The translations under genes and the position numbers were made by a program. From Lytechinus variegatus (lineage: Eukaryota; Echinodermata; Echinoidea; Temnopleuroida; Toxopneustidae), in the NCBI RefSeq assembly GCF_018143015.1, contig NC_054749.1:31164411-31228410 (forward strand): 64,000 nt of DNA, in the 5' to 3' direction. Shown piece by piece: positions 32,227 through 44,592 of this stretch (its first letter is position 1; each line of letters opens with the position of its first letter). Below the pieces are notes generated by a model, which was given only the letters and a program-made list of their open reading frames with translations, did no database searches and was not told where the DNA came from.

Positions 32227-34239
32227 CTTGGTATGACATAACATGTGACTTTCCTGGCTTACTTAGTACCCTGTTATTTTCCTGATTATAGACATAAATG
32301 AAATGGATTTACTGTTGAGCAAATCAATTTACTAGTATGTCCCCTATGCGCATGTATTATGAATATGTGTAGGGATATAGATTATGTAAGCCTAAATATT
32401 ATCGTCCACCTCAAAATCATTCATGACGATTCAAAAAATAAAATCGAATGAAATATTGCAATCCTTTATAAAATCATATTAAAATTACCAAAGTAATTAT
32501 CACAGACCTTAACAAATGAAACAACGCTGAATTTGAATTTCATGAATGACATGGCGCAGAATATTTATATATCATTCAATAATGCAACAAAAAGGAGTTG
32601 GTTATAACCACCAATGATGATAAATTGTCAATTTCTTGCTGTTAATCTTTGCCAATGTGTTGAATTGACAGAGTTGCCAGATGCAAAATGACCGAAATAA
32701 ATGAAATGATGACAAAAAGATCACCTAAATCAATGATGAAATTAGTATAGAATCGCTATGACAACGAAACTGGCAGGTTGTGTACCTAATTACGATTAGA
32801 ATATTAAAACATTCATTACTTATGACTGCGTTCCCATTCAAACCTGGAAAATAAAGCTTGCTTTTTGGGTGTTGTCCAATATACTTCTTTTGTGTTCGGT
32901 TATTCACTGTATGCACAACGGGAAAGAAAACCTTGGTGTGTGAGGGCACGTACAGGTATAATACTAGTAGTCTTTTTAATTTTAAACAGGAGAAGACAAG
33001 AAATAGGGGGCATATATCGCTATCAGGAAATCAAAAACTCCATAAGATCATAAAGATTAATTGAAATTAACAGTCCAAAATATCAATACAGCGTTCATGA
33101 GGGTAAAACGCGGAATTGAATTGACACGCTATCATAACGCAGTATGAATACACAGACTACGATTACAGAGTTGAATGGGGTTGAATATCGCACCGTCCCG
33201 TTATTGCATGAACTCTTCTAGTTTCAAGTCATCAGGAATGCTCTGATTACCCTATCCAGGAGCTATAACGGATCTTACTATTTACTGGAGTTTTATAGAG
33301 ACAATACTTCTCATTATTTGGAAATAGATAGGTTGCAGGAACTCATTTGTGACAAGGATTCGACTGCGAGAATGCCATTAATTTGCAAAACTGTTTCAGC
33401 GAGAGAGAGATTGTGAAGTCTGCATGGTCTAGCTCCCTGCTGTGTGAGAGAGAGTTGTTCTTACGGATAAAGGAGTCATTGTAAGCCGGTGGTATAGGCG
33501 TAGTTATCTTGTCAAGTGGCTGCCAAATTGCATTGCAGCAGTTTCTTCCTTGGTTTCATAGGATTTTAGCGTGTGGAAAGAGTTCTTTGTGATGACAGAA
33601 GCTGGGGAGTGATCTAAATCCGTCAACCAGAGTTCATAATAAGAGAGGTAGGTGTATAATTGTATCATTGGCATTATAAATAAAATAGATTGCTTCCCGT
33701 GCCTGTGTTACTGCAATTATTAGCACATAAATGGCAAAGAATCATTTGTGAGAGTTGTGAACATAGTGAAATCATACATCTGATACTTAAAAGTTTTAGG
33801 CCTGTATGTCACACAGGAATTCACATCAGGGACGGCACACTTTCAAATTGTATTGAACAAAAAAAAGGGGGGGGGAGGATGAAAGGGAAGAAGAATAAAG
33901 TGCCTAAATTTATTTTATATAAAAAAAAACAGGTAGGGCCTATGTGTCATGTTGAAACTCTACACTTTGTACCCTAAAAGTCCCTATGGGTCGTGTTTAA
34001 ACTTTGTACCCTACACTTTCATCGAGATTTGTGAATAAACGTGACATCACGTTTTGGTCTTGATTTCTTTTCCCACTCAAAATACCATAAATCGGGCATG
34101 TTCCATCGCGGCTGTCCCTGCCTATAATGGTCTCATGCTAAGTCTATATGTTTACACTACCTTTGTTCCACTTTTATGTTGCTTGCAATATGCTGATTAC
34201 CAATATGGCTGCATTTTTTTTGTATATACCACAGCCATT
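32227..34239. other. Intergenic; possible distant 5' exon of the PLAAT-like gene
   Basis: Mostly unremarkable. A GA-rich stretch (33405-33650) ends at AAGAGAG/GTAGGT, a plausible splice donor, but nothing else defines an exon. A 33848-33880 A/G run follows. Confidence 0.25.
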
Positions 34240-34425
34240 ATTATCAATCATCGTCACCATCACCATCATCACAATGATCACAATAACTCTTCATCATCAC
34301 CATCTTCATTTGTCATCTACGTCATCATCATCATCACCACCACTATCATCATCATCTTCATCACCATCATCATCATCATCATCATCACCACCACCACTAT
34401 CATAATCATCACCACCATCATCATC

Positions 34426-34457
<32 letters not shown>

Positions 34458-34878
34458 CACCACCGCCATCATCATCATCATTGTCATCTGCGTCACCATC
34501 ATCATCACCATCATCACCATCGTCATCATCATCACCGCCACCATCATCATCATCATCATCACCATCCTCACACTCATCATCATCATCATCATCACCATCA
34601 TCATCACCATCATCATCATCTGCGTCATCATCACCACCACCATCATTATCATCGTCATCTGCGTCACCATCATCATCATCTGGGTCATCATCATCATCAC
34701 CACCACCATCATCATCATCGATATCTGCGTCACCATTATCATCATCATTTTCATCATCACCATCATCATCTTCATCTGCGTCATTATCATTATCATCATC
34801 ATCATCTTCATCATCATCACCAACAACATCATCATCATCATCAACAACATCATCACCATCAATTCATCATCCAAAATG
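34240..34878 (+). repeat. ATC trinucleotide microsatellite, about 0.6 kb
   Basis: The stretch is nearly pure CAT/ATC repeat with CAC variants. Blocks containing TCTGCGTCA recur at about 34488, 34620, 34659, 34725 and 34775, suggesting higher-order amplification. Long open frames on both strands here result only from the repeat. Confidence 0.95.
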
Positions 34879-36723
34879 AGGAATATTTTATCGTCACGTC
34901 ACAGTGACGGTCACACCCTTTCAATACCTGAAACATGGCTCCAACATGACTGTGGAATTGCTATTATAAGCCCAGCTTCATGGTACTGTCAGTCACTGTA
35001 GATTCGAACTGTAGTGATGGCTGTCCGTTCAGTTTCATTCATTTGAGGCCTGCTCTGAAAGCGGTGGGGGGGGGGGTCGCGCCACGGCGATGATGAGAAT
35101 AGAGGGGTTTTTTTTAGAGGCTTATATTTTTTTGGGGGGATGGTAATGATTATTTTTCAATCATGATCACTGCGTCTATTCTGACCCGTTGATAATGATT
35201 CACAGATTTAGATTTTAGATATCTTGCTGAGTCATGATATTAGCTCTCTCCACTTTAATATATTGTCTGTTGACAAAATGAGCCCTATAATACCAAGGTC
35301 TATAATATGCCTCTCAATCGATTCCAGCCTTCTTCTAGTCTAGTTGTGGAAAGTTTCATGATCTTTTTTATAGTATGCACGTAACAATAAAGACGGAAAA
35401 TATGAAAACACCACGAGATCGACATTTATGCGGCCTATGTGTCTCGGAAATTTCCTTTTTGTAATGATTTTTCCATGGGCTGCTGAATATAGCCAGATTG
35501 ATGCATGATAAACCGCTGTATGTTGCATAATATTGGAGCTATACCGATGTCAAGTTGAAAGGGACTCCATTTTACTGGTGTCATTGTAGGAAGAGGGGGT
35601 ATAAGGGCGCAATTTTAGCACTGGGCTTCCCCCCTTCCCCATTAATTTGAGTATCTGGAGAATCATTCGTCGGATGTAGAAGATGGTAAGTTATGAGAAT
35701 AATAGAAGTCTGGCAAAAAAACAGCGGATGTCAGTTATAAAAGTACAAGATTTTAACTACCGTACTCATAATTGTCATGATAATTATTTATCTTGATTTT
35801 TGTTTCATATTTTCCCACAAATATCAACTAATCCTCATTATTCTCGGTCATCCTATTATATGCACGCCAATTTTTCAAACGAACGTGTGTGGAACAATGT
35901 ATCATTGATGGATATTCACCAAATCTCCATGAACATTTTCTCTATTTTCTTCCAATATGTATTTAAACCTCAAGTGGCCAAGTCTGTTTCACTTACATAA
36001 ACCTACTGTATCTTGGTTTATTAAAACCAAGGAGCTTCCAACACAGCTCCTTGTTAAAACATCCCCAGTGCACAAAACGGCAAAATGATAATATCAAGGA
36101 GCTCCTTGATAATATCCTATGGTGGTGGGTAGTTCAAGTATACAGAGGTTCCCATGGAGAAGATAACAAGCCACACCCTTCCACTCCACGGGGTCAAGGG
36201 TCAGCTGATGAGACGATATCTCACCTGTTATCAATATTCGAAGAGGGCAAGAATATTTGCGAAGGAAGTTCCTTCCACTTCCCTGCTTCGATCATGGTGT
36301 GCGATCTGTCATGACCCTTCCCTTTCTCTCTTCCACTTCATTTTTTCATCAGTCTCTTGGATACAACCCCCTCCCCCCCCCAAGAAAAAAAGAAATCGTG
36401 GTGATATGGACCTGGTGATACTGGCCAAAGGTAACGCGATATCTCAATGACAGATGCTGAAATAGAAAAAAAGACTTCTAGTGAAAATGTTGATGAATTT
36501 ATTGTGAAAAATATAAAATTTGGCTAAAACCACTTTGTCATGGGTCTGCATCTGCAAATGGAACTGTAATAATCTCCAATTGTGATGCTATTCTAATATC
36601 CGGATAGGGGCATGTAGCCCCGAAATGAAATGAGGTGGTATTAATAAGAACTAGATCGGGAACTGGAATTTAAAATGAAAGGATGAAAGTGATTGATATT
36701 GTGAGCGGCTGGCAGGACGCAAC

Positions 36724-36752
36724 GGGGGGGGGGGGGGGGGGGGGAGGGGGGG
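36724..36752 (+). repeat. Poly-G tract (21 G, A, 7 G)
   Basis: An uninterrupted run of 21 guanines followed by A and seven more. It could form a G-quadruplex and is also prone to sequencing error. Confidence 0.9.
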
Positions 36753-38610
36753 TAAGGGCGCACGTCATGAAAATACCCCTACCCCCAGCTCGACTCTTCG
36801 TTTTCGAGCCTAAGGCCTAATAAGAAATTTGCCCATTTAATTTTTCTCGGAGCTGCTTACAGAACAAACAAAATAAACAAATTACTTTTAACTTCATCGC
36901 ATTCCATTCAAACAGGAAATTGCATTCTAAATTATAAACTGCCCACGAATTGACTCCCGAGATGATGCATCCTGTTCCCATAGCTGGAAATTTTATGATC
37001 ATAATAACTATAGCCTAATTCTAGTTTTTCCCCTATTTGAAGGATCCTGCAACTATATTAGTCCCAATATACGTTGTTACGGCGATATACTAAATGAGTC
37101 GAGGTAGGACAATTACTGTGGTACATAGTAGAAGGGGAAAAAAGAAGCTTAGGAGTATATGGATCTGCATTATTTCCTTTAGTCAAGACCATGGTCAAGA
37201 AGGAAGAACTTTGCAATCGCCATTCATCAACTTTTTCATAAATAGTAACTGTATGACAAATTATTTTAAAGCGTAATTATGATTGGAGTCAGTGCTTCCA
37301 CGTTTTTTAAATGAATTCTGAAATAAATACGGGACATTCCTGAAATTCCACGAAATAATATCTTGGAATTAGTAAAAAAAAAAAAAAAGATTATGACTGT
37401 CTGTTTTGGGATGAATGATTTTAAGGTGGTTTATGTCATATATATTTGCTCTATATTTTAGGTTCATAAAATGTAAACTTTCAGCTTTTAATATTTTGCG
37501 AGTTAGCGGAGTGAACGTATGTATCGATCTTCATATAAAACTTTATAAATAAAGAGTAGATTTTAAAAAATCCTTGTGTTTTGACCAGTGTAGTCTAAAC
37601 CAATATTGATATCTTTGAGAAATCCTGGAACTCGTTCTGTTCCTAGAATATCAGCGAAAACTTTCGTCACAAATATAATACTAATTTTTTTCTCTGATGT
37701 TTCATGTCACTGGACCGATCTCACAATGAGTAACATTCCTCATCTCTCCTTCCTCTCTCGTTTCTCATTACAGGTGATTGATATTGCCCGTAGCAGGTGA
37801 CCGGACACCAACCCAAGCTAAGGTCAGGTTACCTTGACAACCGTGTTTTCTCAGGTCACTCACAAAACTTGAAAGGCGATCTCAAGGAATTTTCTGCTTC
37901 TCAAAGATAGTCTTGGAGTCACAGGCCTGATTTAGGTGAGATGGAGTTGACGAATATTATCTAATTTGGATGTTTCACTTCATAGGAGGAGTAATGGCTT
38001 GAATATTATGAGAAACATCAGATCGGAAATGATGAATATTAGAATGGTCAAATTGGTTATGTCCACAATTTATTTTAGGCTTGACTTCATAATGTTTCTT
38101 TATCACGGATTGGAATAATCTTAGTTTCATGATTAAGTTATTATCTGGTAATATCTCTATGGTTTTATCTCTCTTTTCGCGGAATTATTATCAGATATTA
38201 CATGGTTTAATCGTGGAGATAAAAGGGAACCAGGTCCTTAATGGCAAGGTATAATTTTCTTGAGGGAAGTTGTAATGTGGATAACAGCGGATCGTTTCAG
38301 TTTCTATTTTTAATAATTCAAGTTTTTAATATCGATTGGTTCATTGCCGTACAAACTATTTACAGGTTATTTTCATTGTGTTGGGAGTAAGAAGCTTGGA
38401 CCATAGAGCTATTACTTGGACTTTGCAAGATTGTGGGGTGGGGACATGAGATTACTGACTTAACATGGTCCATCAAGATCGTCCAATGATGGGATCATTG
38501 ATTAGGGGAGGGATGATCAATGGCTCCTAGTTCCCCTTCATCATACCAATCACTGGGGAGTGGGGACTTCAAGTTCAAGGAGTAACTGACTTGACATCTG
38601 TCTCAATACT

Positions 38611-38736
38611 CAGGGGCCGCGGAACGGGGGGGCTTCAGCCCTCACTTTATTTCAAAAGCTACAAAAAACGTAAAAGTGACCTGATAGTGAGTTTAACATG
38701 GCCAGCCCCCCTTCCAAAACCGTTCCGCGACCATTG
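38611..38736. mobile_element. Small MITE with GGCCGCGGAACGG / CCGTTCCGCGACC ends
   Basis: CAGGGGCCGCGGAACGGGGG pairs imperfectly with CCGTTCCGCGACCATTG about 100 bases later; the inner arms are G-rich and C-rich. Confidence 0.6.
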
Positions 38737-39420
38737 TCTTATTTATTTGGGGGTCGCTGATAAGGCCGACACGAACTTCAGAGTTGTGAAACCGGATATG
38801 ACGGTGTGTAATAAAAAAACGTGACAAGTGCCAAGGAGGTAATCTTACTAAACCAAAACCCTCGGTGGCTTGATATGTCTTGAAAGCCCCCTTCTGAGGT
38901 TCTTTGGCATGGTGGTGTACTAATACCATACTTCACACCTGTCAATATCATATGTCTCACTTTGGATTTCATCCAATAAAACGAATGTCATGACTTCAGT
39001 TCCATAAACGTGCTTCAAAATGGAGTATCCACGATCGTCGATACACGATCCGTGTCCACCCCTCCAGTGGCCCCAACACCACATCGTAAAAATAAAAACG
39101 AAAGGAGATAAGGGAAAGAGAATCCGATATCGGAAAAGAAATAAAAACATTTTTAAATGGAAATTTAGCTTCCCTGCGGAAGCGTTTTTTTTTCTTTCTA
39201 AAAAACGATACAGAAAAGAGAAAGAAATTTCACGAGTGACCGCCCTCCATGTTCCACCCCCCTTGCCGCTCCGCGTGGAACTATCAGCTAGACGCAGCGC
39301 GGTAGCGGTGCCAAAGTTTACCCCCCCCCCCCTTCCCATAAGAGTGTCGTCCCAATATTGAGGATTTTTTTTTCTAGTATTCTATTTACGTTATATTTCT
39401 TATTCAGTTTCTGAGTGACA

Positions 39421-39918
39421 ATGGGTGCGTCAAACAACAAGTTCTGTTCAGCAGACCGTCTTCTCCCTCGCTGCGAGCCAGGGGACCTCATCGAAGTTCT
39501 TCATCCTTCCTCGACATTCAACCACTGGGGCGTGTACGTGGGCGACGGCTATATCATCCACGTTCGGCATCCATGGGTGAAGAAAGAAGCATTGACGCAA
39601 GCAGTGAATGGGAGACTCGTTCGCGTCAACAACGACAAACATAAAATTCTAAAATGCAAGCCATTGCGAGCGGAGAAGATTATCAATACGGCCTACGACC
39701 AGGTTGGATTAGACTGGTATAACGTTCAGTTTTATGGATGTGAAATGTTCGGAATTCGGTGCCGTTATGGGATCAAGGTGAACGTTGCTGATCTATACAG
39801 AGAGGTCATTGCCGAACCCAAAGACACTCCGTATGCCATGAGTAACCCCGTCGTCATGTACGGGCACCAGCAGCATGAAACCGGGCCTGGGGAACTAGAC
39901 TATCAAAGTTATGATTGA
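39421..39918 (+). CDS. PLAAT/HRASLS-like LRAT-domain protein, 165 aa
   Basis: LRAT-domain enzymes of the NlpC/P60 fold use a His-His-Cys site; vertebrate PLAATs are phospholipase A1/A2 and N-acyltransferases acting on membrane phospholipids. Here CEPGDLIEVLHP opens the domain (18-29). His35 lies in NHWGVYVGDGY, His47 in YIIHV (12 residues on, as in PLAATs), and Cys107 in YGCEMFGIRCRYG, where the family has NCEHFVNxLRYG. The asparagine, histidine and Phe-Val of that box differ. Length fits the family (about 160-170), but the usual hydrophobic C-terminal anchor is missing; the last 35 residues are polar. The N-terminus MGASNNKF fits an N-myristoylation site, a possible replacement anchor (inference). 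ATG 39421 has a good context (ACAATGG). A TTATTCAG acceptor ends at 39407, so an upstream non-coding exon is likely. The CDS has no intron. Confidence 0.88.
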   Translation: MGASNNKFCSADRLLPRCEPGDLIEVLHPSSTFNHWGVYVGDGYIIHVRHPWVKKEALTQAVNGRLVRVNNDKHKILKCKPLRAEKIINTAYDQVGLDWYNVQFYGCEMFGIRCRYGIKVNVADLYREVIAEPKDTPYAMSNPVVMYGHQQHETGPGELDYQSYD

Positions 39919-39958
39919 CAGCATATGGAATGGCGAGATTCACCTCCATGCATAGTAG

Positions 39959-40002
39959 GCGTTGATCATGGACCTATTACGAATAGGTCCATGCGTTGAT
40001 CA
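39959..40002. repeat. 24-base palindrome flanked by a perfect 10-base direct repeat
   Basis: GCGTTGATCA at 39959-39968 and again at 39993-40002 encloses a palindrome that begins TGGACCTATT and ends AATAGGTCCAT around a three-base loop. With one flanking base pair the stem is 12 bp (39967-39993). It lies 41 bases after the PLAAT-like stop codon and looks like a minimal insertion with target duplication. Confidence 0.8.
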
Positions 40003-43000
40003 ATGGCTTTGATCCAAAATCATTATGTGCCTTGGCTGAATTTACACCTGACTGTGGGAAGGAGATAATCCATTCGAATATGATCTAATCAGTGTTCACT
40101 TGGACAACCATAGTTTCCGGAAATGAACATGATATCAAACTTTTCATGTTTAAAGGCAAAGCGTATAGTGTTTACAGCTATGATATATGCCTTTCCATGA
40201 TATATGTCCTTGACAGATGTAAACTGAACTGAGTGTGTGTGTGGTTTGGTAATTTGAAAGGGAAATGTGGTTTGTCTGTGAGCTAATCTAAAGGTATTTC
40301 GACAAGGTCATGTGGGTTGAAGTTTGCCTGGTCCCACATCAGTTCAGCTGATATAGGTATATAGCAAGCGATCTTCAAACAAATTAATGGACGGTGCGAT
40401 GAATGATAGGTGACGTGTATGTGCAGTCATGTTCTCCGTTAAGGTACACATCAATGTCTCCAGCTCCCAGCCCATATCGATTGAAAGTATCAATTGTATA
40501 TCTTTATGTTGCCCCAGGAATAGGTGTTTTCATAAAGCTTTTCGTAAGTTACAAGCTACTTTACGAACGACCGGTGACCTTTTCTTACGAACTGAATCGA
40601 TGAAAATTTGGTGTATTATAGCCTATATCATTTACCAACTTCAAAAGTTTCTTTTAACTTATGAACAACTTTATGAAACACCCATGCACCTGGTGTGTGC
40701 ACACGGAGCTTACATGTAACGTCCGTATCATACCAAAGATAATAATATTAATGATCATATTATTATGATCATTTCACCAAATTTGTTATTACAATTATAC
40801 TCTGTTGTTACAATGATACAGTATTTGTGATGTTTATTTACGGTTGTAGCACACAATGCATTCATTATTTTTTATGTCCTTAATCTCATATTTTTATGAC
40901 GTAACCTCATCTTGAATAAGTTATGGTCTTCCATCAATATGTTTATCATTATTTTAAAATCACTCATATAATGGTGCTATATATGACATTGTGTTTAATT
41001 ATGCAAATGTAGCAGTTTAATGTATTGTGAGTTTCTACGTTATTCCTACAAGAACATACATGTACCTCCATTGCTTGAATTGTTTAAACATAGTCATTTA
41101 TTATCATTGCATCTGAAATGAATGCATGTTTCATGTATAAGCCAGCATTTTCTTCCAATTTCACCCCCGCAAATATCTGTAATTCCCTTTTCCCGAAGGT
41201 TGTTATCGAGTCGTCACATCGCAACTCATCAATGCTAGCTCTCTGTCTGTATGTTTCCATGATTACATTTCCATATCTTGACAGACAGCCAATAACATGA
41301 ACATAAGTTCATTCAGGCTCTGATCCAGAGAGGTGGCTCATTGTCCACATTTCTATTAAAATGTGCCTACTTTGATTGAAAATTATATTTCTCACTCTCT
41401 GTTTACTGTTTTGGTTTACGGAATTTTTAAGTAAACAAATTGGTGCACTGTTTTTGTGCCACTTTGCCCCCCCCCCCCTTAATACGAAGGACGAAATCCT
41501 GGACCCACTCTTGCTTTCATCAGACAATATTCTTCAATTTGTATCAATAATCAAACTTCGTCACTGATAACAGAACAATGTAAACTGAAGTACTATAAGG
41601 CCATGCGTTTTGAGTTGGGCCCATTTCCGTTACAACTCAAATTTTCCTCGAAAATCGCACCATTTTATACAAGTGTATTTTTTTCTTATGTTTGACATCC
41701 TTTACCCATAAAAGTATATATATTCCGAAAGGAAATTGTCTGAGGAATTCAAAAATGCAATCAGAAAAGGCATAGGGTAATGTCATAAAAAGTTAAAGGT
41801 CAAAATATGTGAAAAACTGTGAAAAAAACATACTTCCCAATAAATCTGAGAATCAGATAAACTTTACACCCTATAGGGAAATAACATACATATTTCAACT
41901 CTTTAGAGTGAGACCTTTCCAGTGATATATAACTTGTTGGGAATAACTCTACCAAAATAACTGGGCGCAATCATCTTTTAAGACCAAATTTCACATCACA
42001 ATTTTTGCGGGTAAATATGTATCAATGCTTGATTTACCCCTAAAATATTGATTAGTCTTGCCTTTAGTTGCATAAATACACTTGCAAACACTAACCAGTA
42101 TATTATAATATATTTACTGTGGTTATTTTGAATAAAAAATGATTTCATTTGACTCAAATTGTGGGATTTGTCACCTCTTGGCTCAAAGACCGGTGGACCA
42201 CAGGTTGACAACTGAGAGTCAGGTTTAACTTATAGATATAGGAAAATGTGAATGCACAATGAAAAGTTCTCATTAATGCTTAAGCTTATTTAAAATTAGT
42301 GTGAACAAAAACAACTGACAAGTTATAAATAAATCCAGACACCTGGCAAAAATACTTTGTTATTTTAGAGTGTTATATTTTAAATACACCCTCTTGCTCA
42401 ACATTCAGCAGGATATGGTCTCTTGGTACTGGGTCAATTGAAAGTCAATGCACAGAACATATTTCTATGGGTACATTTGCCTCTGTTTTTTATAGTTTAA
42501 TTTTTGTACCAGTTTCATTCTCAAGTAGTTTTTTGTTTAGTTTTTTTCATAATTTGGAAAAATATTCTCTGAACACTTTTGTGCCAGCCAAATATGTGTC
42601 ATTTACTGATTTATAGAAGCAGTGTGATGTAACATTAAGAAAAAAGTAAATAGAATCAGATGAGGACTTTATTGCAACAAACAAGTTTTCATTAATTAAA
42701 ATTGCATAAAAGGTGTATTTATATCTATTATGTTACCAGAGTAATCTGAAGATTCTGACACAAAGTTATCACTATCAGTCTTTGTTGTCAATATTGAAAC
42801 CATGAGGTCATAATCATCAAAACAATAGATTAATTTATCTCTGAAGCCTTTAATTAGTTTGTGCTTTTCTTTTTGAAATTTATGCAGCTTCTAAATTTTA
42901 TTCAAGGTGTAACCTACAACTGTATTTTATCTCCTCATTTCCTATACATCAGACAGTCACAATTTCAATCATGTTAATTTCATGTTTTACATCAATTAAT

Positions 43001-43855
43001 TATACTAATTAGCTTAATTAGGTACCCTTTAAACTTTAAAGTTCAAATTTGACCCACTTATGATTGAAGAATAAGCTAGTGAGCCCCAAAACTATTACAT
43101 ATTTAGGTACTGTGATGTTACACATTTAGTTTCTTAATGAAATGAAAATTTATGCTCCCCTCGTCATGCTCCCCTCGTCTACCACCATGCAAAAATGGCC
43201 AATTGATGTTACATAATTGCTAATTACTGGTAAACGAAGTAATCTCAAGTATTTCTTTTTCTTTTAAGTAATTGGTATAAAGATTCCCTTTAATATGATA
43301 CCAAATATACCCATGTAGCACATGTATTTCAAGTTTTATACCATTAATTATTTCTGTGCTTGTCGTGCAAATGTAACGATACCACCTATTTGCGGGCCCA
43401 ACTTAAAACGCATGGCCATAACCCCTATCTTCACAAGTCATATATTATATATGTTATTCACAAAACAGTCTTCCGCGAAACTATATCTGTCGGCAAGATG
43501 TAGAAGACACAATGTGAAAACTAAGGTGTTTAAAGCAACACCGGTCGGTTTTATGAGATGGTCACATCCGCGGGTGTTAATACACAGCATGGTGTTTAGT
43601 TTGAATATAACCCCAAAATAACAAACAGAATACTACCACAGTGTTGAGCGAACACTAGAGATTTGAGAACTTCTTGTTGCAGTCCGACTGCTTCCATTGT
43701 TATTGCATTACGTGCTATTGGCATTCCGATAATGATGGGTGTGAAAATATGGGTAATGGAATTCCTCATGATAGTCGATAACCTTCTTGCTAAATACGTT
43801 CCTGATAATTATATGCATGGAACTAGATAAGCTATTTCATATTTATTGAAGAATC
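40003..43855. other. 3' flank of the PLAAT-like gene and AT-rich intergenic DNA
   Basis: I see no coding frame. There is a C run at 41468-41478 next to a TTAATACGAAGGACGAAATCC (in parts) sequence that looks like a degenerate transposon end. 42000-43800 is plain AT-rich sequence. Confidence 0.35.
40523..40683. mobile_element. MITE, second copy of the GGTGTTTCATAAAGC family
   Basis: GGTGTTTTCATAAAGCTTTT at the left pairs with AACAACTTTATGAAACACCC at the right. The same architecture as 20954-21117. Confidence 0.75.
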
Positions 43856-44099
43856 CACTCTAGAAATATTGGGTAAAATGAGGGTAATTATGTGTCCAAC
43901 CAACATTGGGCATTTCTTTTGGGCATTTTTATTTATCCAGCATGTCCAGTGTGATGAAAATTTTGCCCATGCTAAAAGTAATTGCTGCTTAGTTTTTAAC
44001 CTTATACTGGACAATACGCTTCCCTCTTTGGGTAAAATTGCTTGGACACATAATAACCCTCGTGCTGTTTTAAATTTTACCCAATATTTTTTACAGTGC
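43856..44099. mobile_element. MITE with CACTCTAGAAATATTGGGTA inverted repeats
   Basis: CACTCTAGAAATATTGGGTA then AAATGA pairs with AAATTTTACCCAATATTTTT then TACAGTG. Inner GGGCAT / GCCCA stretches also pair. Non-coding. Confidence 0.8.
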
Positions 44100-44592
44100 A
44101 GAGTGTTCATTATCTGTAATTTCGCTGATAATCAATTAATACTTAAATATCTTACCAATTAAACAGTCATGAAATATATAACTTATAGTGATACTTATCA
44201 ATATGAGAGCATCCATGAACAATGAGACCAGCGGATTGCTGACGGTAGAATCTGAATATTTATTCTTGTCGAACAATACACCTTTACATTTTGTTTGATA
44301 TTATATGTTTGATACAATAAATTTATATTTAAAGAAGAATTCAAGTTCTTTGATATTGTTTGTTTTGTTCTTGCATCGTATCTGGAGGGACAGCTCAACT
44401 TGATTTTTTAACACTAATAAGTCGTGAAAAAGGCTATTAAACCTAATTAAAACGTATCTTGTTGATAATTAAGTCAAATTGTGTTAATCTTTTTTGTTGT
44501 TTATGTTATCCTCTATAAAGGCGAAATAGCTGTAGCCTAAAAAGGTGCCTGGCTGTTCAAAGAAAATTTTAAATTGAGAGGATTTAGAATAA

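Larger units (their letters stand above)
34880..39407. other. Intergenic or 5' intron upstream of the PLAAT-like gene
   Basis: I see no coding region. A fine pyrimidine tract and acceptor (TCTCTCGTTTCTCATTACAG, ending 37771) is followed by GTGATTGATATTGCC and could start a 5' UTR exon. AAGGAGCT / AGCTCCTT inverted sequence lies at 36030-36055. The G run at 36724 and the MITE at 38611 are listed separately. Confidence 0.3.

Noticed and set aside
34054-35001. A 315-codon + strand frame rich in Ile/Thr, with 185-codon Met-rich and 132-codon Ser/Pro-rich frames in the same place
   Set aside because: All are produced by the ATC trinucleotide repeat read in different frames; there is no domain and no splice context.
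39020-39361. A 113-codon + strand frame and a 139-codon - strand frame just before the PLAAT-like gene
   Set aside because: Neither shows a domain, and the sequence includes C and T runs; it is more likely intron or leader DNA.
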